64,000 nucleotides of DNA, from NCBI GenBank assembly GCA_022813625.1, contig JAKLMB010000031.1:124001-188000 (forward strand), read 5' to 3'. The first letter of the stretch is position 1. Each line of letters begins with the position of its first letter. This document shows, in pieces, positions 43,736 to 55,700 of this stretch. Below the pieces are notes generated by a model, which was not told the origin of the DNA, did not search any database, and saw nothing but the letters and a program-made list of their open reading frames with translations. The stretch is from Aaosphaeria pasadenensis. Lineage: Eukaryota > Ascomycota > Dothideomycetes > Pleosporales. Both the position numbers and the translations under genes were made by a program.

Positions 43736-45821
43736 CTACGACTTCCCCATCCTCTCCGCCGTCGCCATCAAACTGCCAATGAACGTCGTAATAAGCCTAC
43801 TCTGCACGGCGACGATATCCTCGGGAACAAGCCAGATCGTCGCGCCCATCTTCCTGGCGATGGAGATGGCCAACTTTGCGTTCTGGTAGGACTCCTCGTC
43901 GGTGCGGCCGGGGGCAACGAGGTCGTAGTCGACGTACGAGGACTTCATTCCGGACAGGACGTCGAGGAGGAAGATGCCCGTGGAGAGGGACGAGTCCTTG
44001 AAGGACCGGATCTGGGTGGCGCCGCCGGTGCCGCGACGCGAGGTGTCGTTGGCCCATTTGATCATGTCGGCGTCTGCGATTTCGCGCTTCCCGAGGCGCT
44101 GGGCGAGGTCCCGCAGCGTGGACACGATGTCCTTGCGCATGAGCTGCCAGACGAGGCCGAGGGTGAGGGTGCGTTGGCCGTCGGTGATGTCGGCGCCTTG
44201 GATGCCGGGGAGGGAGAAGGAGTTGGCCTTGCCGAGCTCGACGGCGTAGTTTGTGTTTTCGAGGGCCTTGAAGCGCATGAGCTCGCTGGCGCCGGGTCGC
44301 GGCTTGTTGACGTGGCGCCAGTTTACGGACCCGGGGAGCACTTTGTCGTACGCTTGGAGGAGGACGGTGCCGTCTTTGAGGTCCTCGAAGAAGGATTGCA
44401 CGACGGGCTGGACGTCGAGGGAGTTGAGCCAGAGGGTGAAGACGCGGGCCTCGCGCTCGCCCTCGGCGTCGAAGTCCTCGATGTCGGCCTTTTCTTCCTC
44501 GGTGATGGGGTCGAGGCCTGGGTGCGTGTTGAAGAGGTTAGCCACAAAAGCGAGGTTCAACTTGGGGTTTCCAGCGACCAGGGACGTCGGGGTCAAGAAC
44601 TTGCGGCAGCCGAGGGCGTCTGCGTTCTGGAGAACTTGCTCGGCACGTTGGAGCAGGTCGGATTGCTGGAGCGGGGCGCGGGAGCACGTCTCGGGTGCGA
44701 GCTGGTTGAGGAGGACAGTGTAGTTCTCACCGTCCTTGACATCAGTAGAGAAGTTGGAGACCCTGTACACATAATTAGCAGCTGCATATCAGGAAAAATA
44801 AAGAAGTACTGTATCACTCACGTCCTGTGCCACTTGGCGTTCTTCAAGTGGTAGTTGAACCAGCGCAGGAGAATCTGCTCCGGGGGCAAGCGCAGGAACT
44901 GCTCGAGCGTCTCGTCCTCGTCCAGCAGCCTGTACAGCTCGGGATGCAACTTGATGTCGATCTTTCCGAGCAGACCGCGGCGGATGATCTGCCAGATCAG
45001 GCCGAGAATCAGATGCTCGCGCACCTCGATGATGTCTCCGGAGCCAATGTTGACGACGGAGCAGCCGATGCCCTTGGCGGACTCGATCACGATGTTGTTG
45101 TTCTCCGTCATGTGGAAGGCGTTCAAGGTCTTGATCTTCTTGCCCACCCTGTTCAGGACACGCTCGTCGATAGTGTCCGGCACGCTGTCGTTGATGAGCT
45201 TGGCCAGCACGAGGCCGTCCTTGCACTCGTCGAACATCTCGAACGTATCCGTGGGGAAGGGCAGTCGGTCGCCGATGTCCGGGTCGCCCGCCAGCACGGC
45301 GTTGATGTGCCTCGTGAACTCGGTGCGCTCATCCTCGTTGATCGTGTGCGTAACGTTGGCAGAGGAGCCCTGGACGTGGATCTTGCCGCCGCCGCCGGTG
45401 CTGGGCCCGCGGGCGTGGCCTGGAGTCGCGGGCGCGCTGCCCGGGCCTGTCCCCGCCCTCGCGCGCGTCGGCCCTGTGTGCATGCGCTGCTGCGCCGGCG
45501 ACGACTCGCGGAGCTTGGAGATGAGGTCGACGTAGTCCTCGAGCTCGACGCGCCGTGAGCTGTCCAATTCGACCTCCTTGAGCGCCTGGCGGACCACATC
45601 GTACGGTTGTTTTTCTGTCTGTTGCGTTGCCTTTATGACGGTTGCCTCGTCGAGGTACCCCTTGTCGTCGACGTCGAGCTTGCGGAAGGCATCCTGGAGC
45701 CCGAAGATCTCGGCCTGCTGGAATTGAGGATATTTCCTGCTCGCGTTGTCAGTAGTCGTCGTGGAATCGCACTTAGGCGCTGATGACGGGGAACGTACCT
45801 CTGGATCTTAATGATGTTCAT
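43736..45821 (-). CDS. SAC6/fimA: Fimbrin (plastin), actin-bundling protein
   Basis: Three exons on the minus strand: 45821-45799 (23 nt), 45736-44822 and 44762-43736; product 654 aa. The N-terminus MNIIKIQRKYPQFQQ leads into an EF-hand-like region (FRKLDVDDKGYLDEATVIKA). Four calponin-homology domains in two actin-binding pairs follow: GDRLPFPTDTFEMFDECKDG, INDSVPDTIDERVLNR and SAKGIGCSVVNIGSGDIIEV, then DVKDGENYTVLLNQLAP and LVWQLMRKDIVSTL. It crosslinks actin filaments in patches, cables and the contractile ring; the length is standard. A Gly/Pro/Arg-rich insert (about residues 90-125) between the EF-hand region and the first CH domain is longer than in yeast Sac6. Confidence 0.95.
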
Positions 45822-47615
45822 GGCGGGGGGTCGGAGTTAGGCGGGATGGGTGAGGGTGAGGGTGAGGAAGGGGGATGGAGAGGAAGGAATGGAGATTTTA
45901 TCAAGCAGAAATGTCGAAAAACGTTTGCCTGGCTCAGCCTCGTGCTGGTTGCGCGGCACTCTGGGAGTCGGGGGAAGATTTGATCCTTGTTTTCGTCGTC
46001 TCACTGTTGGGTGGCAGCGGCCATGACGACGTGGGCGGGCGTGGCCAGTGCAGTGGGGCGGCAACGCCAAGACTGGGATGGGCCCCTCCTCGTTGTTTGG
46101 TTTACATAATCACATCATCCTTTTCTAACTATTCGAAGCATCACTCACTCATGAAACGACCTTCTGCTTTCTGTTCTATCAAATAGTGAGGCTATAGACG
46201 GGAATATACAATTCATCCCATTATTCCTCGCATCACCCAATTCTGATCCTGTAGGAACAACGCATAACCAAGGCTTACAGTGAGGAGTACTCCGTACAGC
46301 ACAACATAGCACAACACAACACAGGAAACACATCACAATGCATGCAGACACGGTCCATAGTAACAGAAAATAAAGCTTTTGATTCTCATTATCATTCATG
46401 GTAAAAAAGACTCGGCCCACCCCTTATTCGTATACTGCCTGCCCCTGCCGGTCTCGCCCACCTACGATAAGAAAGAATAAACGCTCCACATCTTCCCCCC
46501 AAGTCAAGAAACCCAGGAAATAAAGAAGAAACGGAACAACAGTTTAAGTAATAAGGTCAAGGTGCTATATTTCCACTCGCATATACCAGGACATGAGTCA
46601 TCGTAGCCAACATCGATCGGGAGCCTCCTTCTCAGGATGTCTGTTGGATCCTTCGTTCGTCTCGCCGTCCATCGTAAATAACAAAGGCTTCAAGGATAAG
46701 ATAATGAGGGTCACACAGCCGCCGGCTGGCTTCGGGGTTGCTTGCGAAACAAATAAATCAAATCATCAAATGCCCCACTATGCTCAAGTCTTGTTGGTTG
46801 TGTTGCAGAGTCGGATGTCCTCGCCTCGTCTCGCCTCGCAGATCCACATCCTTCCTTTATGTCGGTTTGGTCGCGCTGCCACCTCTTGGAGTCAAAGTAT
46901 GTCGGGGTAAGAGATGTTGTCGTTTGTCTTCTCGTCCATGTTATGCGGAGACGGAGAGCAGTATATCTAGTTCGAGCGGCAAGTGGCAGACGCGACCGTG
47001 TATCATCGTTCCCCTTTTTCTTTCAAACAGGAGGCCGTAACAAAAGAATATAACGCGGTGGTGGTAGAAAGTACAAATCGTCACCCGCAAACCCATTAAG
47101 CAATACCAAATCACAGCAGTGTTGCATAATGCTTTCATGCTGCATGCAGGGAGTCGTATATCATGAATCGGGATGGTGTAAAAAAAAGATTTGAAGAAGT
47201 CCAAGTTATGGGTGGGTGGAAGCACGCGGGGACGTGTCCATGAAAAGAAATGGTCGTAAAGGTCGTTCAATGCCCGAGGTTGAAAATTTCGAGAAAAACA
47301 CAGGAAATGTGAAGAGATAAGTTGACGCAATGAAATGGTGATGTTAATGAGTGATCCATCGTCGTAGGTCGGGTGACATTCAATTCGTTAGGATCGGAGT
47401 TGTGGGTAGAGATGTTTGTTTTCGGGTTTGGGCGTGGGCATCGGTCAAGCCAGCGTAGCTATCCTCAGGTGTCAACAAAATGCTAACATTAGTTGCATAA
47501 CTCTCGATTGCTGACTTCCGTCCACGCACGCGAGTTCGGTGCGTCGTCTATTCGGAGAAATCATGTATGATGAACAGATTTAAGCGTAAACCCATCAGCA
47601 GAGTGATGAGACTTA
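45822..47615. other. Intergenic region: fimbrin promoter and stuA 3' region
   Basis: About 1.8 kb with only short shadow frames. One TACTCCGTA motif at 46288-46296. No gene recognised. Confidence 0.4.
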
Positions 47616-50376
47616 TCACCTGCGAGCACGCTGTTGAATGGTCGACTGCGTGCGTTGCAATCCGGGGTTGGGATTGCCGTAGGGGGAGCCAACGGCGCCT
47701 CCGTCCATGGTCTTTCGCCTCTTGGGGCCCTCGATGTTGTCACCTTGGACGCTATCGGGGCGGTAAGGGTCCTGCTCGTCGTCATCGCGACCTCGCTTGG
47801 CGGAGGTGGGGATGCCGTTGGAGGGGGCGTATGCCTGGCTTGGGTACTGAGGAACGCCTCCAGGGGGAGGGTAGCTCTCGGGAGCGGCGTTACCATTGGT
47901 GGCACCGCGAGTATCACTCATGACATTGTAGAGATTGCTCGACGGCGGGGCCTGACGCTGTGGAGTGGGATAGCCAGAGTTCCACTGGGCCTGCCCCGTC
48001 CCGGTCGTGCGAGGGGTTGCACGTCCGGAACCGTTCTGGTGAGGAGAGCCAGTCATCTCCGGGGACAAGTGGGGGTGGTCGCCATGGATAGGTCCGGGGG
48101 CAGGGGCAGAGCTGTAACCGTAGGACGCACGGCTGCTATTATAAGGAGCATTCGTGTGCGTGTACTCGTTCTCGTGCTCGCCCTCAACCTCTCCAGAGGC
48201 ATGGGAGACTTGCTCGCTGCTCTGGGGCATCATGCCCTCGGCCGGCTTCACGTCGCCCTGGTCAGGTGCTCGTGCGGGTGGTGCCATCTCGGTCTTGGGG
48301 TAGGTGCCATCCTGGGGGCGGTAACCCATCATCTGCTGCGAGTGTGTATTGTACTGGGCTGGTTGCGAGGGTGGTGCAGAGTACATCGGTCTCGAGCTGT
48401 CGTAACTTTGTGCCGTCGGGTAGGACATGCCTGCCTGGACAGTGCCTGGGGGAGTGCTGGCCGGGGTGGTAGGGCCTGAGCGAGCGTTGCTCAGACCGGT
48501 ATCGATGGAGAGAGGAGGTCCAGGGATGTTCTGTACATTGGTACCACTCCACTCGTTGAAGCTTCCCTGGTTGTTCATGCCCATTATGCTAGAGGCGCTG
48601 GTCGGTGGCGTGGGGAAGGTGTGGGCCCTCTCCATGCCAGGCCTGCCCGAGGATGGGTGAGGCTGGATCGCATGCGGCGGTTGAGACATCGAGGCGGCGC
48701 CGATGGGGTTGCTCATCGAGTGGTGGTGATGCAGCGACGGGGGCTGGGATGTGGTGGGCCCAGTCAGATATCGCGTGGTCTGCATAGGGTCAGGTCTTCG
48801 ATTGCGATCAACAGCTGCCATCGCGGCGCCTCCTACACTTGCCCTCGTCTGATTTGAGGGGTGATAAAGCAGTGCTCCAATGTCGTGCACGAACAGAGGA
48901 TACAGAGACTCGGTGATCTTCTCCTTGTTGGCAAACTCCAACGCACGTTCGAATGGGATCCTGGGTACATGGGTTAGTGTGTAACATACAACCGGGAGAG
49001 AGGACGGGATACGCACCACACGCCCTTGAGGTGCATGGGGCCGATCTTGACAACGTGTCTTGTCTTTTCGCTCTTCAAGATTCCGTCACGGCGGCCGCGG
49101 GTCATGCCAGCTACGTTAAGAAGCTTAGTACCGTTGATCATGTGGTTATCTATTTGTAGAAATTAGACTCTGCTCCACCAGCGTATATTGGGGAATGTGC
49201 GATGATACATACCTTCACGACGAGCTACACATACGCCTTTGGCCTCTACTTGGAAGCAGAGGCTGCCTTCATCTTCCCAGAGCGTTGCCGTGACCCGAGG
49301 TTTCATCCCTGCGGGAGCAATCTGACCGGTGTGGTCGAACTGCTGAGGCGGATAGCTCTGGGAGCCTGGCAACGAGGATGCGGGTGCACCAGCGGACATT
49401 GCTGTGTGAACCATTATTAGTATATGGGAGAGAAAAACCAATCTCAAGGTTATCAAGATGGACGTACCAGGAAGTTGGATGGACTGAGGAACCATGGCAT
49501 TGCTCATAGAGCTCGATGCTGGAAGCTGCGAGGGGACGCCATTGCCATAACCATACTGCGGGTAACCTGCAGGAGGGGGATATTGAGGGCCAGGCTGGAG
49601 GATGGAGGATTGCTGGGGATACGAGTAGTGGGCCAGACTCGAGGGAGCAGCCGAAGCTGGTGCGTGAGCAGTGGCGGCAGACATGTGTGATGGGTGCACG
49701 TCAGCATACGATTGCATCTGGTTCATGCTGTTGTAGCCCTCTGAAGGGTAGCCGTAGCTCTGTTGATTTCCGTACGGAGAGCCTTGCTGCGATTGCACAT
49801 TCAATGGCTGACCGGGACGGCTGGCGGCTTGCGGAGTTTGCTCCGGCGAGGGCGTCTTGTACCCTGGGATGTGACCGTTGACCGAGGGAGCGTAGGACGT
49901 GTTGGAGCTGGTGCTACTGTTTGCGACAGAAGCAGAGCCGGAGCTGATGGAGCCTCCGCGAGGGGAAGAGGAGGTGGAGGAGCCGCTCGGTTGCGGTTGG
50001 GAATGGGGTTGCGATTGGATCTGGGAGAGAGTCGGCAGGCGTTCGTTGGTCACGGCGGGTTTTGGGTTGTATTGAGAGTTGTACCAGGTGTCGACAGGGC
50101 CGCGGGCGTGGACCGACGAGATCGATGGTAGCTCCAGCTTTACGGTATTGACGAAGTTGGGGGTGGGATTTTCAAGCAAGTCACTGCAGTGTCAGGCACG
50201 AGGAGATGCGCTGAGTGGGGGAAATCCTTCAATGCGCGTGCGTTCACAGACGGGAATTGGGCAAGGGGCGGCGATGATGTACCACAGCAAGGTTGCAGAA
50301 TCTGTGCGCAGGTATCCGGAGAAGAAAACGATAGCGGAGAGACTGATATAGCTCGTCCTGAGGCTCACCGCAACAT
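47616..50376 (-). CDS. stuA: APSES transcription factor StuA
   Basis: Exons on the minus strand: 50376-50369 (8 nt), 50183-49468, 49401-49213, 49149-49017 and 48960-47616; product 796 aa. The bHLH-like APSES domain spans about residues 272-375 ([60 protein letters not shown]). It binds the A/TCGCGT/ANA/C element and controls conidiophore patterning, cell-cycle entry and secondary metabolism. Flanks are Gln/Pro/Ser-rich. Near the C-terminus KRGRDDDEQDPYRP and GPKRRKTMD form a bipartite nuclear signal. The usual StuA start region (MNQMQSYADVHPSH, near 49726) is preceded here by about 150 extra residues (LENPTPNFVNTVKLELPSIS). These can be joined to ATGTTGCG only through the 8-nt exon. That first exon is the least certain part. 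Confidence 0.93.
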
Positions 50377-51313
50377 CAATTGGGCGCGGATTGTTTGCTC
50401 GTGGAATTTGGGACCGATGGTCAATTGCAGCAGCTATGACCAACGAGACGCGACCAAACACGTGGGCAAACAAGCACAACGGCGGTCGGCAGTCGATGGC
50501 TCCTGGGGGGGCGAGAGGAGAGTGGGTTCCCGTGAGAAGCGAGCTGGGCGAGCGAGAGAGATGATAAAAAATCTGGTTAGGGATTCTCTTTCTCAGTCAG
50601 TCGTTAGCAGAGGACGGGACTGCAGGCTGGCTATCGCGTTTTTCGGGACGGCGGGGAAGGTTAATTCTCTCGTCGTGCGTGGAGCGACGGGGATGGGCAG
50701 CGGCGGCGGTGGTAGTGTTTGGTGAAACAAAGAGCCGAGGAATTCGGCCGGTGTGCGGGAGGGATTGGTGAGGGCAGAAGAATGCTCAATGCGCGCGGTG
50801 TGGTGGCCTTGCTGTATGAACTCGAACGCTGCAGATAATGCTGAACGAAGACAAAAAGCACGTCGTTACGTCGTCGCGGTCGTGAAGCCGGGAGCGGGAA
50901 AATTGCTGAACAAGAAATGCTTTTAGGTTGTGGGTTGTGGTTGTAGCTGTAGGTCGCTGGTCGTTGGTTGTTGGTCGTTGGGCGGAGAGGTGCAGTTTCG
51001 TTTCAAAACACGCGAGAGAAAACGACGGTGGCCGGCCGAGGAGGAGGAGGCGAAGAAGAGGAAGAAGCGAGCGAGACGAAGAAATCTCGCATCTGCTTTG
51101 AGAGGAGAAGGGGAGTGGGAGTGGTGGTGGTGGTGGTGGTGAGGAGGGAGAATTGGGGAAGAAAGGAAGTAATATGGAGGTTGGTGGTAGAGAAGAGAGG
51201 TTCGTAAAAGAACTGGAGGTGATTGATGTACGAGGGTGGATGGGATGGGATGGATGAATGGGTGGTGGGTGGTGGGTGGTGGGTGTGGGTGGGCTAAGTG
51301 TAGTGCAGGTAGT

Positions 51314-51362
51314 GTTAGGGTAGGGTAGGGTAGGGAAGGGCAGGGTAGGGAAGGGTAAGGGC
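51314..51362 (+). repeat. TAGGG/AAGGG tandem repeat, G-quadruplex-capable
   Basis: Begins TTAGGGTAGGGTAGGGTAGG and carries at least eight GGG runs with 2-3-base loops. The unit resembles, but is not, the TTAGGG telomere repeat. Confidence 0.75.
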
Positions 51363-51628
51363 AGAGAAGGTCGGTGCGGTGTTGGGAGCGAGAGAAAAGA
51401 GGCGGCGGAGGGAGAAAGAGGGAAGTTGAGTGGACGAGGGGACGAGTGGACGGGGATGGGATGGGATGGGACGAGGATAGGATGGATGGATGGGGGGGGA
51501 TGGGGGATGGAGGGGAGGGTGATTGGCTGGAGGAATTGGAGGGTGGATAAGAAGAATAAGTGGATGATTGAGATGGGATGGGATGGGGGGGGGGTGGAGA
51601 GAGGGAGGGAGGGATGGGAGGAGTAGGC

Positions 51629-51661
51629 AGGGAAGGGAAAGGGAAAGGGAAAGGGAAGGGA
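51629..51661 (+). repeat. GGGAAA tandem repeat
   Basis: About five GGGAAA/GGAAG units; second G-run cluster capable of forming a four-stranded structure. Confidence 0.7.
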
Positions 51662-52463
51662 AGAATAGAGAGGAGAAGAAGAGGAAGGATAGTTAGAGAG
51701 GATAGAGAGGATAGAGAGGGTGGGTGGTCAGCTACGGGCCGAGCGACAAGAAGGAAGGAAGGATGGAGGTGGAGGAGGCAGGAGGGAAGGAAGGAGGGAA
51801 AGAGGCAGTTGGAAGGAAGGGAAGGTAGCAAAAGTGGGTGGAGGTGGTTATCGATGCTGGGACCTTTTGCTGGGAGCTGCTGAAGCTGTTGCTCTTGCTC
51901 TTGCTAGAGCTGGTCGATAGAGGTAGCCCGGCCGATGGAGAGCTCTGGCTATTGCTGTATTGTAATATGGTATAGCCGTATAGCCCAGGTAAGGTATGGT
52001 TGGTACTCGCTATGGCCCGTATTGAGTTACTGCTCGACTACTCGACTGCTCGGTGGTGACTGGCTCCTTGCTCGTTGTTGCTTGTCGCTAGCTATTGCTT
52101 GTTGCTGTTGTGGCCGTGCCGGGGTACTCAACGGACTAGGATACGGCAGATGGATGGTGTAGTTATCGACGGTACAGCAGTTGCTCGTAATAGACTGTAG
52201 ATTGTAGATTGTAGGAAACCACTGCTAACTAATCGGTTAACGATGACTGCACTACAGCGAGAATAGAACAGAGCGAATAGTCGGCGGATTCCCTGGCTGA
52301 TATCAGATTAGACTTGTGAAATATGGTGATGGTGAATAACGGGGATGGATATGAACCCGTGGGGAGAGATACCCAGAGTGATGTGAAGGGTAAGTGAAGA
52401 AAAGAAAAAGAAAAGGAAAAAGGTCGTAGTGGAAAGACGGAGGATGAGGATGAGGATGAAGAG

Positions 52464-52488
52464 ATGCTATGCTATGCTATGCTATGCT
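52464..52488 (+). repeat. (ATGCT)5 microsatellite
   Basis: Five consecutive ATGCT pentamers, the last followed by GTGTG. Confidence 0.8.
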
Positions 52489-52628
52489 GTGTGAGGCTGC
52501 ACGAACCTCGGAGGAAGGTGTGGGTGTGGGTTTGCGTGTGGGCGTGGATAAACGCAGGGAAGGCACGATGCAGCCCGCAATGCAGCGACACTACCCTATA
52601 CACTACAGTATACACTACACTCTGCACC

Positions 52629-52668
52629 ACACTACACTACACTACACTACACTGCACTACACTGCACT
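52629..52668 (+). repeat. (ACTAC)n microsatellite
   Basis: Six to eight ACTAC/ACTGC pentamers directly followed by two TACGGAGTA motifs. Confidence 0.8.
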
Positions 52669-52728
52669 ATACGGAGTACAGTATACGGAGTACACACTAG
52701 TGAGGATGCAAAATCTGGAGACGAGGAT

Positions 52729-52748
52729 AACAACAACAACAACAACAA
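52729..52748 (+). repeat. (AAC)n microsatellite
   Basis: Six to seven AAC trinucleotides. Confidence 0.75.
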
Positions 52749-55700
52749 TACCAGTAATAGAGAATTAACAATAATAGCACTCAAGCAACATACAGTACAA
52801 CAAGATAGGCAAGGTCGCGTAAGATGGAAAAGCATAAGACGGGACGGGATGGAATACCTGTATTGTGTGTTGCGTGATTGTAGATGCGTACCCGAGGTAG
52901 CGTAGCGTAGATGCCGCAGATAAGGTGGGGATGGGCCGGAGAGTAAGATGGGTGAGATGATGAGAGAGGGGGAAGGATGAGGAACAGGGAGAGGGAGATT
53001 GTTAGGTGAGGTGAGATGAGGCGAGGTAGGTAGGTAGGAAGGAAGGAAGGAAGGGAAAGAGGAGGACGAGGCAATTCGGAAGTGGTGGAGTGGAGTGGAG
53101 TTGAGAGACGGGCGAGGTTGAGGTCTGAGGTCTGAGGTCTGAGGTGGATTTTTCGAGGTGGTTGGGATGGGTTGACTCTGGATCCTAGCGCCCGCTTCTG
53201 CTACTCTCATGAGCGAGCCAACCTGGAAACATGCGACGAGATAACTAGGTAATAGAGACAGCATAGCTATACTCGGTAACTACGGAGAATTGAGGATATA
53301 GAGAGGATATCATACACACAGTGCACACACATCCAGTCTATTCCCGTCCACTCCCACTCCCTCCCAGCAAGACAATGAACGAGGGAACGAAGCAGAGCGA
53401 ACACTTCTTTCCCAGCCAATGGCCGACATCCAGTGCTTAGTTCCAGGAAGCCAAAGATAGGCGAGCACGGGAAAACGCTGCGTCGCTTTTACCGGGATGT
53501 TGATTTGGAGTGTGGGAGGGGGTGGATTAGAGGACCTACCTCTAGGTAGACAGTAGGGCCTAGAGGGTAGGGATGGAGAGATCAACTGGGGTGATGCTGG
53601 GGGATTGTCTTGCTGGGATGTTTGACATGGCATGGCATGAGAGGGAAGGTGGACACGGACTGTGGATGGGGAGATGGAATGAATACGATTACGGAGTGAG
53701 GGTGTCTATTCTACAGTATGTCTGTGTAAGCTCAAAGGTAAATAAAGATTGTCTGTGTATCAAAGTGTATTCGTATTGGAACTGTATGGAAGAGGGTATG
53801 TATGGGTATAGACTCGTGCGTGTGCGTGTGCGCGTGTGGGTGGGTAACTTGTAAACCGTGTGCATGGCGGATTGGATGCGTATCGCCATGCTAGATCCCT
53901 TTGGTCAAGCCCCCGGCGACTACGATTCTCTGCCTCGCGCCTAATACATACACAAACTCAGAGAAGGATGAATGCACACCGTTGAATAAAAAGCAAAAAG
54001 GGAACTTGAAACAATAGTATTATGGCACGGAATGGAAATGGACTGATAGATACGGAGTTGACGGGAATAAGATGGAGAGAAGGGTCAGATCACCCAATGA
54101 GAATAACGATATTGGTCCCTGCAATGCAGGAATGGTGTCAGTACCTCTACTCTGTACAGAATATGTTCAATACCTATTGGTTCTATACGGAGTACTATGG
54201 ACATACAAAGTATTGTCAATGACATCGTGAATAACATACCTAACACTCCTGCACCGAGTATTCCGTAGAGCAAATAGAAGAGCAAATGGAAACGATACAC
54301 CGATCAATACCTAGTGCATGGCACAGTCAAGAAGCCAAGTACGGCACAGAAACAACTGAATATACCAAAGACAATTATCAACTCTAGATACGGAGTAGTA
54401 AACAAATACATGTGCTCAACGACGAAGCACTTAGTTACCTATGCTGTGGAATCAATGAACACACAGTTGGATTCCAATAGAAAATTGTAGGCCCTGTTGT
54501 ACTCCACGTCACATCATGTATGTCAGTCCATACGCCGTACACCACAGAACTCCACAGTACACCACAGCACAACCCAACCACGGTACTGTCTACATACGCT
54601 ACGGTGACTACCACGTCCAACGCGTTTCCCTCGTGTTGTTTACCTCGTGGCCACCAACCAAACTAACCAACTAATTACCTAACAAGCAACAATTCAACAA
54701 AGCCAAATGCCTACGCAATAGATGCAAGGCGGCGGCGCGGGAAGGCGGGTATCCTGCAGTGCAGCAAGCAAGCAGGCAGTGCAGTGCTGGCTGCCGGGGG
54801 TGGTGGGGGGGAGATGAGATGGGAAGATGCGATCGTACGTGCGTGCGTGCGTTATGTGCGTGCAGAGAAGAGAAAGGGAAGGAAAGAATCGTGCAGTTGC
54901 ATCTTCCTTCGAACGAAACGAGCGAAACTAAACGAGCGAAGTTGTCTTTCGGCCGCTAATTAACAAGTCTTTTTCGTGGAGATGGTTTTAGGATGCAAAA
55001 AATCTTGTTAAGCCGGGAGGTATGTAGGGAAACGGGAAACCGTAAACCCAACAGAGAGGCAGACAGGCATGCCTAGACCAACAGCCAACAAAACCATTGT
55101 ACGCACCCGCAAAGTAACGCAACGCTATGCTCGTAGAAACGTTCGTTCCCTCCGGCCCGTGGTCGAGCCGGCCTGGCCCTGGGTCTGTCTGTGTGTCTGT
55201 GTGTTTGTATTCTTTACAATAGGCAGGCCACGGTCGAGCAAGCGAGCGGGCACGGAACCTAGAATTCAAATGGTAAATTATCTCGTAGAGACTCTGTAGA
55301 TCACGGTTTGTGCTTTTATTAACAACCATTTATCCCGGCCGTATTGGCTATTCGTACCGATGTAAGAATATGTGCTCCAGATGCGATGTTGGACCTGGAC
55401 CTGGAACAACAACGGCGAAGGTCGAACGGACAACGATTTACTTACGTCGGCGGGTTAGGAAGATAGGCAATACGTAGGATTCCCTCTTGCGCTCCACATG
55501 CCTACCTGAGGTGAATCTTGTCCCCTCTTCCTCGTCCTTTGCTGGTGGTGGACATGGGTGTCGTTGTAGACAATGTCCGTGTGCTGGGGTGGCTTGCTTT
55601 CCATTGCTTTCTCTTGTGCTTGCGGGTCTTGGTATGGGAGGGGAGGGCAAGCAAGGTTTAGTTCGTGAACGAACAGGTGGACGGTCGGACGGTCGGTACA

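Larger units (their letters stand above)
50923..51840 (+). repeat. Purine-rich (GA) low-complexity block upstream of stuA
   Basis: Nearly uninterrupted G/A and GGT-rich sequence on the plus strand. On the stuA-sense strand it is a CT tract, as in many fungal core promoters and leaders. Confidence 0.7.

Noticed and set aside
51314..51362. Possible internal telomere repeat
   Set aside because: The unit is mostly TAGGG/AAGGG, not TTAGGG, and there is no terminal context.
50923..51831. 302-codon minus-strand open frame, Pro/Ser/Leu-rich
   Set aside because: It is the CT-rich complement of a GA low-complexity tract; composition explains the absence of stops and no folded motif is present.
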